DNA from: Diplosphaera chodatii | Lineage: Eukaryota > Chlorophyta > Trebouxiophyceae > Prasiolales > Stichococcaceae | Assembly (NCBI GenBank): GCA_032358165.1 | Contig: JAALGY010000053.1 | Coordinates: 1,984,001 to 2,048,000, forward strand | Reading direction: 5' to 3' | Length of the DNA: 64,000 bases | Shown: positions 24,301 to 35,999 of the stretch, piece by piece | Layout of the letters: the number at the start of each line of letters is the position of its first letter | How positions within the stretch are numbered: the stretch's first letter is position 1 | The notes under the pieces: model-generated | What the model was told of the DNA's origin: nothing | The model's input: the letters and a program-made list of their open reading frames with translations, nothing else | Database searches by the model: none | Position numbers and translations under genes: made by a program

Positions 24301-27025
24301 ACGATAACGCATAAGCATATATTCATGTGCGCATGCACTGTCCTGTGATGCAGCATATTACGTATACTCATTACTAGCAAAGTCCTCTAACACTCACTGT
24401 CATGATCTGGGACCATCTGCTGATTATATCAAACCACATGTAGCGCACCTGCAGCTGCATCGCGACGTTGCGGTTGTCGAACCAGTGCGTGAGCGGGGCC
24501 CGGATGCCGCTGCAGCAGCGGTACTGTGGCAGCTGCACACCTACCAGCACCTCATGCGCCAGAGCGCAGATGCCTGGCAGCAGGTCCCCGCTCTGGGCAC
24601 CAGACTTTTCCTGTCGTGCAGCAACGTCACTGTCATGCGACCATAGGAAGCAAGTGCGCCACCGAGTGTCAGGGCGTGAACCCACCATCGAATCCACTAC
24701 CTGCGTCGGGTCACCTACTCGAATGCCATGCACTCGAGTACCCTCCCAATATAATGAGTAGTTAGTGAACCCAAAGCATGATGTCTGACTGAGGAGCTTC
24801 ATCCTGTGCTGTGGTCCTTGATAGGCAATGCCATCTTGCCCACAACAAAAGATGCCCCAGATGTGTGGACAGCAAACCTGCACGTAGGCCAGGATGCCAG
24901 GGTCGGGGCCGGTGGACCCACTTGACGCAGCCGACAGGCCCAGCACCGACTCAGCGCCGTCCATGTCACCCAGCAGCAGCCGGCACACCGCGCGCTCTGT
25001 GCGCACATCCACCTCCCCATCGAACGCCTCCTGCAGGTGCGACAACATTGCACTGCATGCGGTACGGCTGGCATGCATCACCTGTATACAGGCAAACAAG
25101 CTGCCTGACAATTGCTCCCTGTCGATGCCGGCAGTGCGCATTTGAGCAGGCTTCAGTTTGCAGTCTTGAGCAGCGCCGCACCAGCGACTCAGGCTCTGCA
25201 GATGCGGCGACGGTCTGCAGGCGGACCAGCAGCCGGTCCGCTGTGCGCACCAGGCCCACCCGACAGGCGCGCACCCCCTCCGCAAGGTGCGCCAGCGCAG
25301 CGTCGTGCATCTCCGACAGCGTGCTGCTCTCCTGCTCCTCCCACAGCCTCACCTGCACTTGGTCATGCTGCAAGTCCGCGGAAGGCACATCTGCAACTCT
25401 GCTGCGTACAGGTCATGCTGCTGACGAATCCCTGCCAGGGCAAAGCACACAGCAGCAGCAGCAGCAGCAGCAGCATGATGAGCTGCTGAACTCTGCAAGG
25501 TGCATTTGGTTTGTGCGACAGGCAACCGAGAGCAAGCAACAGGTGGACCTGCTCTGCTGCTGTCATGTGAGGACGGGCCGCCTCAAGGTAAGCGGCGCGT
25601 TCTGCTTCTGACCAGGCCGCAGCCTGGGAGCTGAGTGTCGCAAGCAGCATGTCCAGGCCACGGGCACGGCGGTCCTCGTACTCTGGGCCCAGCGGCAGCG
25701 CCAGCAGCGTGAGCGCCGCACGCGCTGCAACCTCCTGCTTCCCGGCGCAAGCCAGGCACCCAACTGCTAAGCTGAAGCTGCTTCACGGTGGCCCTCTGCC
25801 ATCCGTATGTGCGTGACCATTGCTCGGTGCAGCTGGGCTGCAAGTGGCTCCCCGAGCTGCAGCAGACACACCAGCAGCCCACCTCCAGTGCCTTGCTGAT
25901 GTCGCCTTGCAGCTTCGGGGCCAGCCGATGCTGGCGCAGCAGCTGCAGCGCTGCATCCATGCTCTCGTGCGTCGCCAGATCATCTGACTCGAACGTCTGG
26001 ACAAAAGGATGTACAACTTTATACCATGTTTATATGGGGTGCGTGCTGCTGAGTGCATCGCTGGAACGATCTGCTGCCGGCAGTGCTCTGCCCACCTTTT
26101 CTGCAGCGTCACAGTAGGCATTTGCAACTGCGAGTGCAAGGTCCTTCTGTAGCGCTCGTGAGCCGCCGAGACCGGTTTGCAGCTGCTCTGTGCCCCACCT
26201 GCAGGTTTTCAGATGGTGGTTCCGCCGCACAGTTTCTTGCAGCTGCAGCTTCCAATAGCATGTCTAGTTGTGCAGAGCGACATGAGCAAACTCCTTGCCT
26301 GAGAACAGTGTCGACATCGCCTGCCTCTTGCAGCAGCGACAAAGCTGCTGGGAGGTGGTCAGGCTCGAGCTCAATCTGCATGTGCACAAGTGAGGCTCAC
26401 CACTTACTGGCACAGAATACTTGGCTGTCGATGCGACCCTTTGCATCTGGATATGCAGTGCACTTGCCTCGTATGAGCCGGTCTGAACGGCGTTGTCATA
26501 TATACGACGGCCTGTGTTGTCGCTAAGCACGTCCAATGCAACTTTCAGCAGGTGCGTGCGTGCTTCCAATGTCTCGGCTGAGAATTCGCTGTCATCCAGC
26601 TTGTTCAGGCGGGCAAATGCCCGAGACAACGTGTCTTTGCTGGCCGCTGAGTTCACCTGCATGGATGCAGCACATCAATGCATCAGCACGTGCGGTATTG
26701 TGGGAATGCATATCGTTGAATAATGCTTGGGGCGGTCAGCACATGATCTGGCGGCTGCGGCCAGCCCAAGTACCTGCAGGATGCTGTAGTAGTTCAGCGG
26801 CAGTCTGGTGCTGGTGCTCTGAGTCTGTGCTGCATGCACAGTGGTGACGAAACGCCGCTTTCGGGGTCCCGGCAGCCGCACGCAGGGTCGACTCAGCAGC
26901 TTTGCAGCTGCATCGTGACCAACTGTCCAAGACGGTCGCGAGACTGCGCTTGGGTGTGCTTTGCCAGTTTCAGCATGCGCTGTCGACCCAACAAGATTCA
27001 CGACGCCCACATGCCGGCAGATCAT
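21332..27025 (-). CDS. ARC6: Plastid-division protein ARC6 (Ftn2-like)
   Basis: Inner-envelope protein that tethers the FtsZ ring and recruits PDV2. At least fifteen exons. The N-terminus from ATG 27025 is Arg/Ala/Ser-rich (transit peptide) and is followed by LPLNYYSIL, the ARC6/Ftn2 opening. The next exon (about 26470-26660) has ASKDTLSRAFARL and a NTGRRIYDNAV segment (J-like domain). Helical stromal repeats follow to about 24500. A long Ala/Pro/Gln-rich linker (about 23340-23980) precedes a membrane segment (LVGLGAVAVTAAALCA, about 22730-22780) after a basic stretch. The intermembrane-space domain has VTRWEAAKAAALGRRH (about 22130), VGRLDGVLAPPMLGHW and FVECDLQEVTIEELEV, and ends GTWKLQASEALD with TGA at 21332-21334. 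The order matches plant ARC6/PARC6; ARC6 is preferred because of the intact N-terminus. Confidence 0.88.
25450..25473. repeat. (CAG)8 trinucleotide repeat
   Basis: Eight perfect CAG units (CTG on the ARC6 sense strand) in an ARC6 intron between exons at about 25400 and 25540. Likely length-polymorphic, with no effect on the protein. Confidence 0.9.
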
Positions 27026-27391
27026 AGTGGCCGATGTCGCTGCTGTTCAAACCAAGTTGTGTTCAAACCATCATTGCACTGCAGCTGCCAGAGCCGCTGA
27101 CGCCGTGCGCAGGTGCAGATCTCACGACTTACGCACAGCGTCAAGACGTCAAGTTGGTGAGCCAGCCACAAATTCAGGACCTGCACTCGCAGATCAGCCT
27201 CAACGCTGGACACATCTTTGGACTACAGGGCAGGCATTCTGCGTCCTTGCACTGCCTGCTGCGAGTGCTGCGCCACAATATACATCTTCCTACATCGTGG
27301 CTGCAAACCTGCAAAGATGCTGCTTTCATAGTCTCTCGATCCACCTCTGGCCGACACCGGATGCGTTGCAGTCACACGGCCTGTTGTCAGC
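27026..27391. promoter_or_regulatory. Divergent promoter region, ARC6 / NBS1
   Basis: 366 bases between two opposite start codons. No exon is supported and no core promoter element is certain. Confidence 0.45.
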
Positions 27392-30306
27392 ATGTGGATC
27401 CTCACCCCGGAAGGGCAGCCTGTGCCTGGATCAGAGCGCACAGCCTTCTGCCTAGCTGCCGGTACACATAGTGTAGGACGGCAAACCGGCCAAGGTACCG
27501 ACATCGAGCTGGCCACCGACCCCAGCATCAGCAGGAAGCATGCGCAGATCTGTGTTGGCGCACTGAATGTGTCCGGCGTGCTCAGCATCCTTCCAACCCT
27601 GCAGCTGACTGGTGAGCGCATGTGAGGATAGCACTCGGCTATCAATTTGCTTTCAAACTGCAAAAAGTACCTATAATCTACGCACTATGAGCATGCAGAC
27701 CTCAGCCGATTTGGCACGGCGATCAATGGCAAGGTCATCGGCAATGGTAACGCCGCGCCTGTCAGCCCAGGCGACGTCATTCAGTTCGGGCACGGGACCA
27801 GCTTCAAGTGAGGTTCCCTTTCACTAGTCTGTTGAGGATGTCAGGCTCAGGCTATGCTGTGGACCATGGTACAGTCCATAGCAACATGACGGCTGCATGC
27901 GTGGGCTAGTATCGAACGGGCCGTAATCCATTACACGCAGGGTTTCCTGGGATCAGGTGGTGCTGTGCGTGCCAGATGGGGACCCTTCGGCACAGGAGCA
28001 GGCAGCAGCGCTGGGCTTCTTCTGCCGCCCGGACTGGGACAGCGCATGCACGCATCTAGTGGTGGGGCAGGCGCCGGGCCTGTCTGCCGCTGCAGCTTGT
28101 GCTAGCGCTGCTGGCAAGCCCGTTGTGCACAGACAGTGGTGATCACCGATCGTAAATAAGGCATAATGCGTGCCCTGTAGTACTCCTGCTACATTTCGCG
28201 GTGCGTAGATGTGGCGCATGTAGTAATATCACCCATATGCACGCACATCTGCCCTATGTGCGCAGGCTGGACGCATGCTTGTCAGCAGCCAGACAGCCAG
28301 TCAAGCGGTTGCCCCCGCCCGTGGAGTCCTATGTGCAGTCGGTAGCCCTGCCTCCCAGCATTGCGAGTCGCCTTCCCCCGGCAGATGGCCGGCATGGTAC
28401 TGCGCCCGCGGTGCATGCTCCGCTGCGAGGCCTGACGGTCGTGTGGCATGCCGGCACAGCGGTGTGCCCTCACAATTTTATGTAACCGCCACACCTCTGC
28501 TGTTGTTGGTACGTAGCTGTGCATGTCAAGCGGCTTAGCAGCTGGAGGCCGGCAACTCGCACATGGAAAGCATTCCACTGTGCAAATGCTGCTGGTCAGT
28601 GCGGTGCAGGATGCAGAGCTACAGCAGGCAGCAGCACTTGCGGGCGGCAGCAATGTTGCCGCAGGTGACCCCGCACTCACGGCAGCGGTCCACAGCAGGC
28701 TGCTGCATGTGGTGCCAGACACAGCACCAGCGGGCAGCATAGCAGACCAGCCCGCCATCACGGCAGAGTGCCTCATGGTATGCTGTGGCATAACATCTCG
28801 CATGCGGGTCGTTATCACTCTGCTGCTGTTACCACACCAGAGTTGCCAAACATCTGTATCCCAATCCCATTCCATTCACCACTTATATCCTTCGATGCCT
28901 CTTTTGCCTCAAGGGCGCTCTCTTTTGACGAGGCTCTCCCCTCTTGCTGTTGCAGGCAGCCATCATCGATGGCAGGGCAGCTGCGCTGCACGCGCTGCAG
29001 ATCCAGCAGAGGCCAGGACGGGGACAACCGAATGGTGCGATGACAAGCCTGATGGATCAGCACTTGGTTGGACGAGTGGCGCACCCGATGAGGATCTAGC
29101 ACACAGGCAGCTTGCCTGAGGCAGCATCATATGTGGATGCAGGCATAACAGCGCTTCGGCAAACGAAACGAGCTGCAGGTGATATGTTTGCCAGCACTAG
29201 AGGCAACGGCTCTCACGATGCATGTCATTGCCTGCCACATCCAAGTTGTGTCGACATCTGGCATCATCCCAGTGGTTTGCTGCATTCACGGATCCTGTTC
29301 CACATCCGGTGCACTTTTGCTGTGCAGCAACCCCGCTGGCAGGCCGGTCTGAGAAGAAGCCACGCCGTGGGCGCGCAGGCGGCCCACAGCATGACGCTGA
29401 TGCTGCCGAGGTGGCTGTTGATGCCATTATGTGCAGTGAACAAGACATTCACCGACCATGCTGGAGCTCGGACTTGTCGACGCATAGCTGTCTGCTGACC
29501 ACATCCAGCCAAAAGGTAGATCAGCGCAGTCCTGTGGTGCAGGATGCGGCATTTGATGTCAGCAACATGGCTCAGCCGCTGCACGGGGATGCAAACGTGG
29601 ACCCGGCGCCGATTGGCATAGAGGACATAGAGATCAGAGTAGTGGTCTCCGATATCTTCTCCACGGTATGGTTTCCTCCGTAGTAGTCAAAAGTGCTGTT
29701 GGCGCTTGCCTGTGGTGCAGCCACAGCCATGGCAGCTGCAGCCGGTGCTAGGCAAATTTGCTGTCATGAGCAAGCCTGATCGCAAGCATGCAAGATTGGC
29801 GGCTTGTCCACAGGAAGTCGGCAAGATCACTGCTTGCCGTACCTCACGTCTCCTTCTCTGGGTTACGTCCTCGCAATTTATACTTGTCACAAGCTCACTG
29901 TGCTTTGCAGCCAGGGAAGCCCTCGGCACCGTCAACATCCCACAGCAATGCACACAACAGCAACCGCTTCAAGAAGAGCTACTCAGCAGACCAGCGGCCG
30001 CTCATACCCTTTGCCAGAGCCTCATACGCCCAGGAGGTCGGAGCTGCAGCAGAGTTTGTCAGGTGGGTGCAATGTCCGCATGCGAGCACCCATCCCATCA
30101 ACACGCGGCCCAGTGGCTACTGATATGTTGCCACATGCATGTCAGTGTCTGGTGCGCTCCTTGGTGCATTGCCATGCTGATGCTGTTTGTAGCTGTTCTA
30201 TTTGGTGCCCTGCAGGGCAGAGAAGCAATTTCAGGCGCAGAACCGGGAAGCAGACGATCTCTTCACCGCCAAGCTTAAATCCAAGGCTGCTATGAAGTCA
30301 AAGTGA
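27392..30306 (+). CDS. NBS1: NBS1/nibrin, MRN complex DNA-repair subunit
   Basis: Adaptor of the MRE11-RAD50-NBS1 double-strand-break complex in the nucleus. ATG 27392 opens MWILTPEGQ. The FHA domain has SVGR and SISRKHAQI (phosphothreonine pocket, about 27470-27550) and RFGTAINGKVI with GDVIQFG (about 27700-27790). BRCT1 follows (about 27950-28140, with WDSACTHLVV), then BRCT2-like exons (about 28260-28470 onward). A less conserved central part carries an acidic patch near 29520-29660. The tail has NSNRFKKSYS (about 29950-29985), comparable to the MRE11-binding FKxF motif, and READDLFTAKL near the end, comparable to the DDLF part of the ATM-binding motif. TGA at 30304-30306. The FHA-BRCT-BRCT plus tail architecture is diagnostic even though the middle is divergent. 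Confidence 0.85.
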
Positions 30307-30578
30307 GCCGAAGTATTCTGTGTCACCGTGTGGACTATGATTTGGTTTAATTCCTGAGTCTCCTTTGGCAACTGTGTTCGAGTCCTTACATTTTGCTTTC
30401 CGCTCTGAACACTGCTGTGCTGCTCTGTGCCTGCACCCGAGGGGAGATGTCCTGCTTCTGCATACCAATGCCGTTGTGCCAGCTTCTCGAGAACGTATTC
30501 CTCTGCCAACCTGCTGCCGTCCAACAGCGCCACTCCAAAGCAGCAGCTTGGCAAGCTGATACACTCTTCGCTACTGGA
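30307..30578. other. Convergent spacer, NBS1 / WD40 gene 3' ends
   Basis: TTACA at 30386-30390 (TGTAA on the minus strand) lies about 190 bases beyond the WD40 stop and may be its poly(A) signal. No exon seen. Confidence 0.45.
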
Positions 30579-33133
30579 TCAGGCGCCAGTCTTCCATTGC
30601 CACACTTTGACGGTGCCGTGCTTGTCTCCCGTCACAATGAGGCCTGCTCCGCCCGCAGTTAGTGCGCGGGCGTCATGCACCTGCATTCGGCAATGTAGCC
30701 TGCTCAGCTGCCGGAAGAGCAGTCGACCGGTGAGAGCAGCAGGGCATATGGGTGCGGGCAGCTGACGTTTTCTCGCAAGCAACGTCGAGGCTCCATGGCG
30801 TCGGGCTGCAGCGGGCTCACCGCGGACAGCTCGCCGCGCTCCGCAAAGGTGGGCAGCTCCCACAGCCGCACCACATGGTCCTCATTGTGGCTGGCCAGCA
30901 GCACCGGCTTCTGCGTGCTGTCCAGCGCCCCGGCAATGGCCAGCACCCCGCCAAACTGCTGCGACTGCAGGCGAGAGGCAGCATTCACCTTTGCGCAGTG
31001 CGAGTGTGCTCCGCCACCGCATGCCACACAGCAGCCACCATCAGTCACGCATCTCATACAGATTAGCTTGATTCATATTCAGCTTCATCCACAACCTTAT
31101 GTGGCGTGCTGCGCACCTGGCCAGTTGCGTCGTCCGGCGGGTGCACGTACACCGGGCTGATGTCCAGCACAGCGCCCGGCGCGGGCGTCTCCACTGGCTG
31201 CCATATCCTGATGGTGCCGTCCAGCGAGCAGCTGACCAGGTGCCCCTGCAGGCGGGGGTACCAAGAGAGTCGCAGCACTGCAGGTCGACCAGCCAGGGTG
31301 CTTGATCAGTCAGTCGACGACGCAGCGCTGGTGCTGTTGCTGTTGCGGAGCCCCTCCGCACCCCACCTGCCAGTTGATGAGGCCCATGATGACGTTGTCA
31401 TGCGCCGCATCGATCGTCTGCACGCATGTGCCGGCTGCCAGGTCCCACACCTGATGCATTCCCACAGCGCCGTCGACCACTGTCGCAATCTGCAAAAGGG
31501 ACTAATCTACATGTCGTGAGCAGTCGTGGCCACTCCACAGGCCCTACCTTGATGCTGCCGCCCCAGTCTGCTGAAAACATGAACTGATTGACGACCACCA
31601 TGGCCTGCACCGGCTTGCCGTGGCCGCCGCTGGCTGATGTTAATGCAATCTGCGGGTGGACACCTTGTGCGTTGATGCATGGCAACACAAAAGATGGAAA
31701 CCAAAAAGACCAAAGTTCAGTGCATGCAGATTGGCTAGCAACACTCGCGGGTGACACACACCGCTGGGTTGAAGATGCCCGTGGCAGGGTCATACTTCCA
31801 CACATGGATGCAGTTGTCGTTGCTGCCACTGAACAGCATGCCATTGACTGCCAGCAGCGAAAGAATGTGGCCCTGCAGTCATACGGTTGTTGGAGGGTTA
31901 TAGCTCACAGTATCAACATCGACTTGTATGCTGTTGGGTGATGGGATTGCTGCAAGCGATGTCTTAAGGGATACATTCCCCTACAGCGGCCACAATCATT
32001 CCTCTGCATTTAGTGCGCAAGATGGCTGCGCAGCCTTGACCGCACACCTTGGGCCCGCTCAGGCTCTGCTCGGCGCCAGTGGCGGTGTTCCACACTTTGA
32101 TGAGGCCATCGCCTTCGCCGATGTGCAGCCCCACAAACAGGAACCCCCCCTCCAGCAGCACCATGTCCACGATGCCGCCCACCTCCACCTTGCTCTTGCA
32201 CTGCGATGTGCCAGATCGGCAGCTTCAGCACGCTGAAGGATGGCAAAGAGACGGTCTGCGCTGACAGGCAGCCGTCGTGTGCGGCTGCAGACCTTTTACA
32301 CACAAACTGCATGCGCTCTAGCGTATGATGCGAAGACAATGCAATCCGTCCAACCGGTCATCCCACCTCGCCAGTCTCACAGCTCCACACGCGCACGGTG
32401 CCGTCCTGAGACCCCGTGTAAAGCTGGCAGCAAGACAGCCGGCAGTGTCAGTCCCTCGTGTCTGACAGCTGAACTTTTGCTGACATGGTCACACTGCTGG
32501 TGTACACTTGCAAAGCTGGCGTTGCCGCTGCGGCTGCTTCCTGCATGTGCACCTGGCTGGTGGCAGGGTCCAACACTGCGGCTGTCACTTGGGCCTCGTG
32601 GCCCTTCAGGGATTTCAGGAACTGAATGTCGTCCGGGTCATTGAATTTGCGAGTTGCACGGCCGCGGCCACGACCACGCGGCCCTGTAGCGCAGAGGGTT
32701 GCACCGTCCGAGTGAGCACTTGGTGCATGGAGATCCTGTATGGAAGTGGCCAGAGTCCGCTGCCTTGATGCGCTGAGGAGCTCAGGGTCTGATGCCGCCA
32801 GCCCTGAGCATCCGCCAGAGCAAGGACCTGCGATGGGAGGGTATGGCATCGCGGACGAGCCTGATACTCACCCCCTCTGCTGTTGCCCCAGTAGCCGCGA
32901 CCTCTCCTGCCGGCGCCTCTCCCGCCGTCGTACGCCTGCTGCTGGGCTGTCTGCGGCTGCTGTTGCCATTGTTGTGACGCCTGGCCGCCACCGCCGCCGC
33001 CGCCAGCATAGTTGGCCTGGAAGTTGCGGCCTTGATAGCCGCCTCGGCCACGACCTCTGCCACCGTATCCTCCCCTGCCGCCTCCCCTGCCGCCGCCCCT
33101 GGGCGGGCCATCGTACATGTCCATGTGCGCCAT
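30579..33133 (-). CDS. RGG-rich WD40-repeat protein (ZFWD-like, no CCCH finger found)
   Basis: First exon from ATG 33133 (MAHMDMYDG) encodes Gly/Arg repeats (GGRGGYGGRGRGRGGYQGR, about 33000-33110) and a Gln-rich patch, an RNA-binding type region. The next exon begins DLHAPSAHSDG in phase 0 and runs through RGRGRGRATRKFND. WD40 blades follow: SLKGHEAQVTA, TGSQDGTVRVWSCETGE, VGLHIGEGDGLIKVWNTATG, LFSGSNDNCIHVWKYD, SADWGGSIKVW, a VWDLAAGTCVQTI blade, SCSLDGTIRIWQP, HNEDHVVRLWELP and GDKHGTVKVWQWKTGA, with TGA at 30579-30581. This makes a seven-bladed propeller. The blades resemble plant ZFWD proteins, but their Cys3His finger is absent here. Start choice: an in-frame stop lies a few codons upstream of 33133. 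Function unknown; an RNA-linked role is inferred. Confidence 0.8.
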
Positions 33134-33650
33134 CGCCGGAGCCGCTGGTGCTGCAGCGGCAGATGGCGTCACACCCAAGCCAAGCGTGGCATGCAGCTAT
33201 GCAGGATCCTCGCCATTCTACATGTTAGCAAGCTGTGAATAAAGATAGTGTTGGCCGCATCGTGTGCTGCCTGACTCTAGCTTCGCAAATGCGAGAGCTG
33301 GGGGTGCAGGCCAGTCGATCAGTCTCGCAATACACTGCCGATTGTCCACACGACAATGTGCCAGAGAGAACAGTGACTACGTGTGACCACTGAGAGCTCA
33401 GCAGGGAGTGTCTAGAAAGGTGCGTCGACAAAGGAACGCACGAAGGATGGCCTGGACATGCTGTAGTTTGAGTGTGCTGAGGAATACTTGATGTCGGGAT
33501 CTTCAAGCTTCGGCGTAGGTGCATGCACAGAGATGTGCTTGTGGCATGATCCCCAAGATTGAGCAAGGTCACGCAGACGCAACAGAATCACCCCGTGCAT
33601 CCTAGCAGGAACACTTCCTCTTTGCTGGCTGTGCTGACCAGCGCGGCACC
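33134..33650. other. Divergent intergenic region, WD40 gene / LTO1
   Basis: No exon supported. Presumed promoters and 5' UTRs of both genes. Confidence 0.45.
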
Positions 33651-35820
33651 ATGCATGCTGCAGTGGGCACTTCGCTGTCCATCTACAGCAAAGCTCCCAA
33701 CACATACAGCAATGTGTTCAGGGAAGCCTGTTCACCAGGAAGGCAAACGACAATAAGCAGCGAAGCGTGCAGCCAACGGCAAGGCCTGCGCATGCCTGCA
33801 CTGGTGCAGCGGCAAGGTCTTTGCGCACGCCCGGCAGAGCACAGACGGCGACAAATGCAGTGCTCGGCTCAGGCAGAGCAATCAGAGGACACGGATGCGC
33901 AGCCGGAGGCGGGCAGCGTGATGCTCACCACTGAGCAGCGCACGCTGCCGTACAAGCTCATCCTTGGACTGGCAGCGGGCGGAATTGCAGAGACTTCCTA
34001 TCTCACACTGGTGCGTCATGCACTGACGGCTTCGATGTTAAGCAAGATGCACATCATCCGTCTGATTGACGTCAGCCAGTTGGTCCAAGCTTGCAGAGTG
34101 ACACCAGGCGCCGTGGTGATGTCTGTGTCCATACCTGGCTGCAGTCCAAGCTGCTGGCGGCGCCGGTCGCGTGCCCTCTGTCCGGCAGCTGCGACACCGT
34201 CCTGTCCAGCGGCTATGCAGAGCTGTTCGGCATCCCGCTCTCCGCCTTTGGTGCGCCATGGCATGCAGGAGTCTGTGCCTCACATGTTCATGCTGCGAGG
34301 AGACCAGACACTGGGTTGTTGCTGGCTCTGGCAGCCGTCTCGTCTTACCTGCTCACCGTCGCTGTGCATTGCATGCAACAGGCCTCGCGGCGTACAGCGC
34401 AGCGGCAGCCATTGCCTTCCTGGGCCTGCAGAACGTCGTGCCACGGAGAACAGCTCGCCTTGGCCTACTGGCCACCAGCACCGTGCTTGCCAGCTGCAGC
34501 TCGTACCTGCTGTGAGCTCGTCAAGTCCAGTTTGAGCATGGCTTCCCAAGTTCAGTCAGCAAAACGTCCGGTGCATTCAAAATGCATACATGTGTGCATG
34601 AAAACTATTGACCTCGCATAACACGTGCTACTGCAGGTTCATCCTGTTCACGCAGTTCCCAGGCGACAACTGCGTGTGGTGCCTCACGTCAGCGACGCTG
34701 TCGCTCAGCATCCTAGGCACAGTGCTGACCTCGTTCTCCGGCAGGTTGGTAGCCACATGGTTGTATATGACACAGGACCGCACTACACCAGACCAGCTGT
34801 ACGTGGCTGTGTGCTACATTGTCATGACAGCCGACGTCACCATGTCTTAGCATTGACGGCCGGCCTGTGTGTCCTCTGCGCGGCTTCAGCGCTGCTGCTG
34901 CTGGATCGCACAGAGAGGCGCAGGATGTGGCGGCGCCCAGCCTGGGCCTCGCCACCGCGGTGCTCGCCTTCCTCGGCTTCGCTTTCTCCGGCGTTGAGGG
35001 CTCCTCGGCCGGCGTGTACGACCTGGACTTCCAGGTGGGCTGCCAGCCCCATCTGTATGTTCCCTTCCCAGACTGTGATGTTGCATTGGACCTGAGATGC
35101 TGTGCCTGCGCATGTTCTTGCGGCGACAAAGCCTAGTTGCTGCCCAGACACTCTGGCCAGTGCCTCGGGCGCCTGAGACTGATGTGGCAACTGCATTGAG
35201 CGCACAGACGCCCACCGTGACACACGCGTCTCCTCCCGGGGCGGTGGACCTAGCCAAGCGGTTGAAAAATGCTGGGGCAAAGATGTATGGCGCCTTTTGG
35301 TGCTCCCACTGCTTTGAGCAGAAGCAGGTCAGTCCTGCTTGAGCCAAGCAATCTCATTCCATGGGTACAAACGGATTTGGTCGGGCAGCTAGCTGCATGA
35401 ATACGAGTGTCTACTTGCATCTGGTATGGCTGACACTGTGCTGACAAACCCTGAGCTGACGGTGCTCCATTGAGCCGCAGGCATTTGGCAAGGACGCCAT
35501 GAGTGACTTCCCGTACATCGAGTGCTATCCAGACGGTGTACACCAGGTGCGTCTATGCAGTGGACTCATTGGGCTCATGAGGGTTCCTGCTGTGGCATGC
35601 CCATGCAACCTCATCAGCAGTCGCTTGACCTAATGCAACGTATTGTCTATCAACGCAACAAATCAAAATTGCAAAGTGCATGCTGCAGGGCACTAAGCTG
35701 GCGCCAGCGTGCTCAGCCGCTGGGCTGCAAAGCTTCCCCACTTGGATCATCAATGGGGAGAAGGTGGAGGGCGAACAGACGTTCGACAGACTTGAGGGGC
35801 TGCTGAAAGATGCTACATAA
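33651..35820 (+). CDS. LTO1: LTO1: VKOR-thioredoxin fusion, thylakoid thiol oxidoreductase
   Basis: Catalyses disulfide formation in the thylakoid lumen (photosystem II assembly). The first about 90 residues from ATG 33651 are a Ser/Arg/Gln-rich transit peptide. The first membrane helix is at LILGLAAGGIAETSYL. The VKOR core has CPLSGSC, then VLSSGYAELFGIPLSAFG (about 34180-34250), further helices (AAIAFLGL, LGLLATSTVLASCSSYLL), and the active-site CXXC in DNCVWCLTS (about 34665-34690). A last helix is followed by a hinge and a thioredoxin-like domain with WCSHC (about 35300). Terminal exons YIECYPDGV and FPTWIINGEKVEGEQTFDRL end in TAA at 35818-35820. All expected redox cysteines are seen. 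About eight exons. Confidence 0.93.
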
Positions 35821-35854
35821 CTGATGAAGCGAGTCGTGCATCTTTTGGGTGTTC

Positions 35855-35859
35855 TGTAA
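35855..35859 (+). terminator. Candidate poly(A) signal TGTAA for LTO1
   Basis: TGTAA 35 bases past the LTO1 stop. Only 179 bases separate the stops of LTO1 and the convergent PDE12-YrdC gene. Confidence 0.45.
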
Positions 35860-35999
35860 TGTATTATGCCTATTCCGTTGCTTGGTATATGGCCTCCGAT
35901 GGCGGTTTGATGGGTCATGCTAGCAATGTTGTGAGTTGGCCTCGTCAGCCTGATTCAACCAATTGGAGGGGTCAGTAGAAGTGGCAAGCGACACGCATA

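Noticed and set aside
24374..25285. 303-codon minus-strand frame as a single protein
   Set aside because: It contains ARC6 exon pieces joined by unspliced intron sequence. Splice sites inside it and family similarity show it is part of ARC6.
30371..30395. Possible tRNA T-arm (TTCGAGT-like loop)
   Set aside because: The flanking bases do not form the required five-pair stem and no acceptor or anticodon arm was found.
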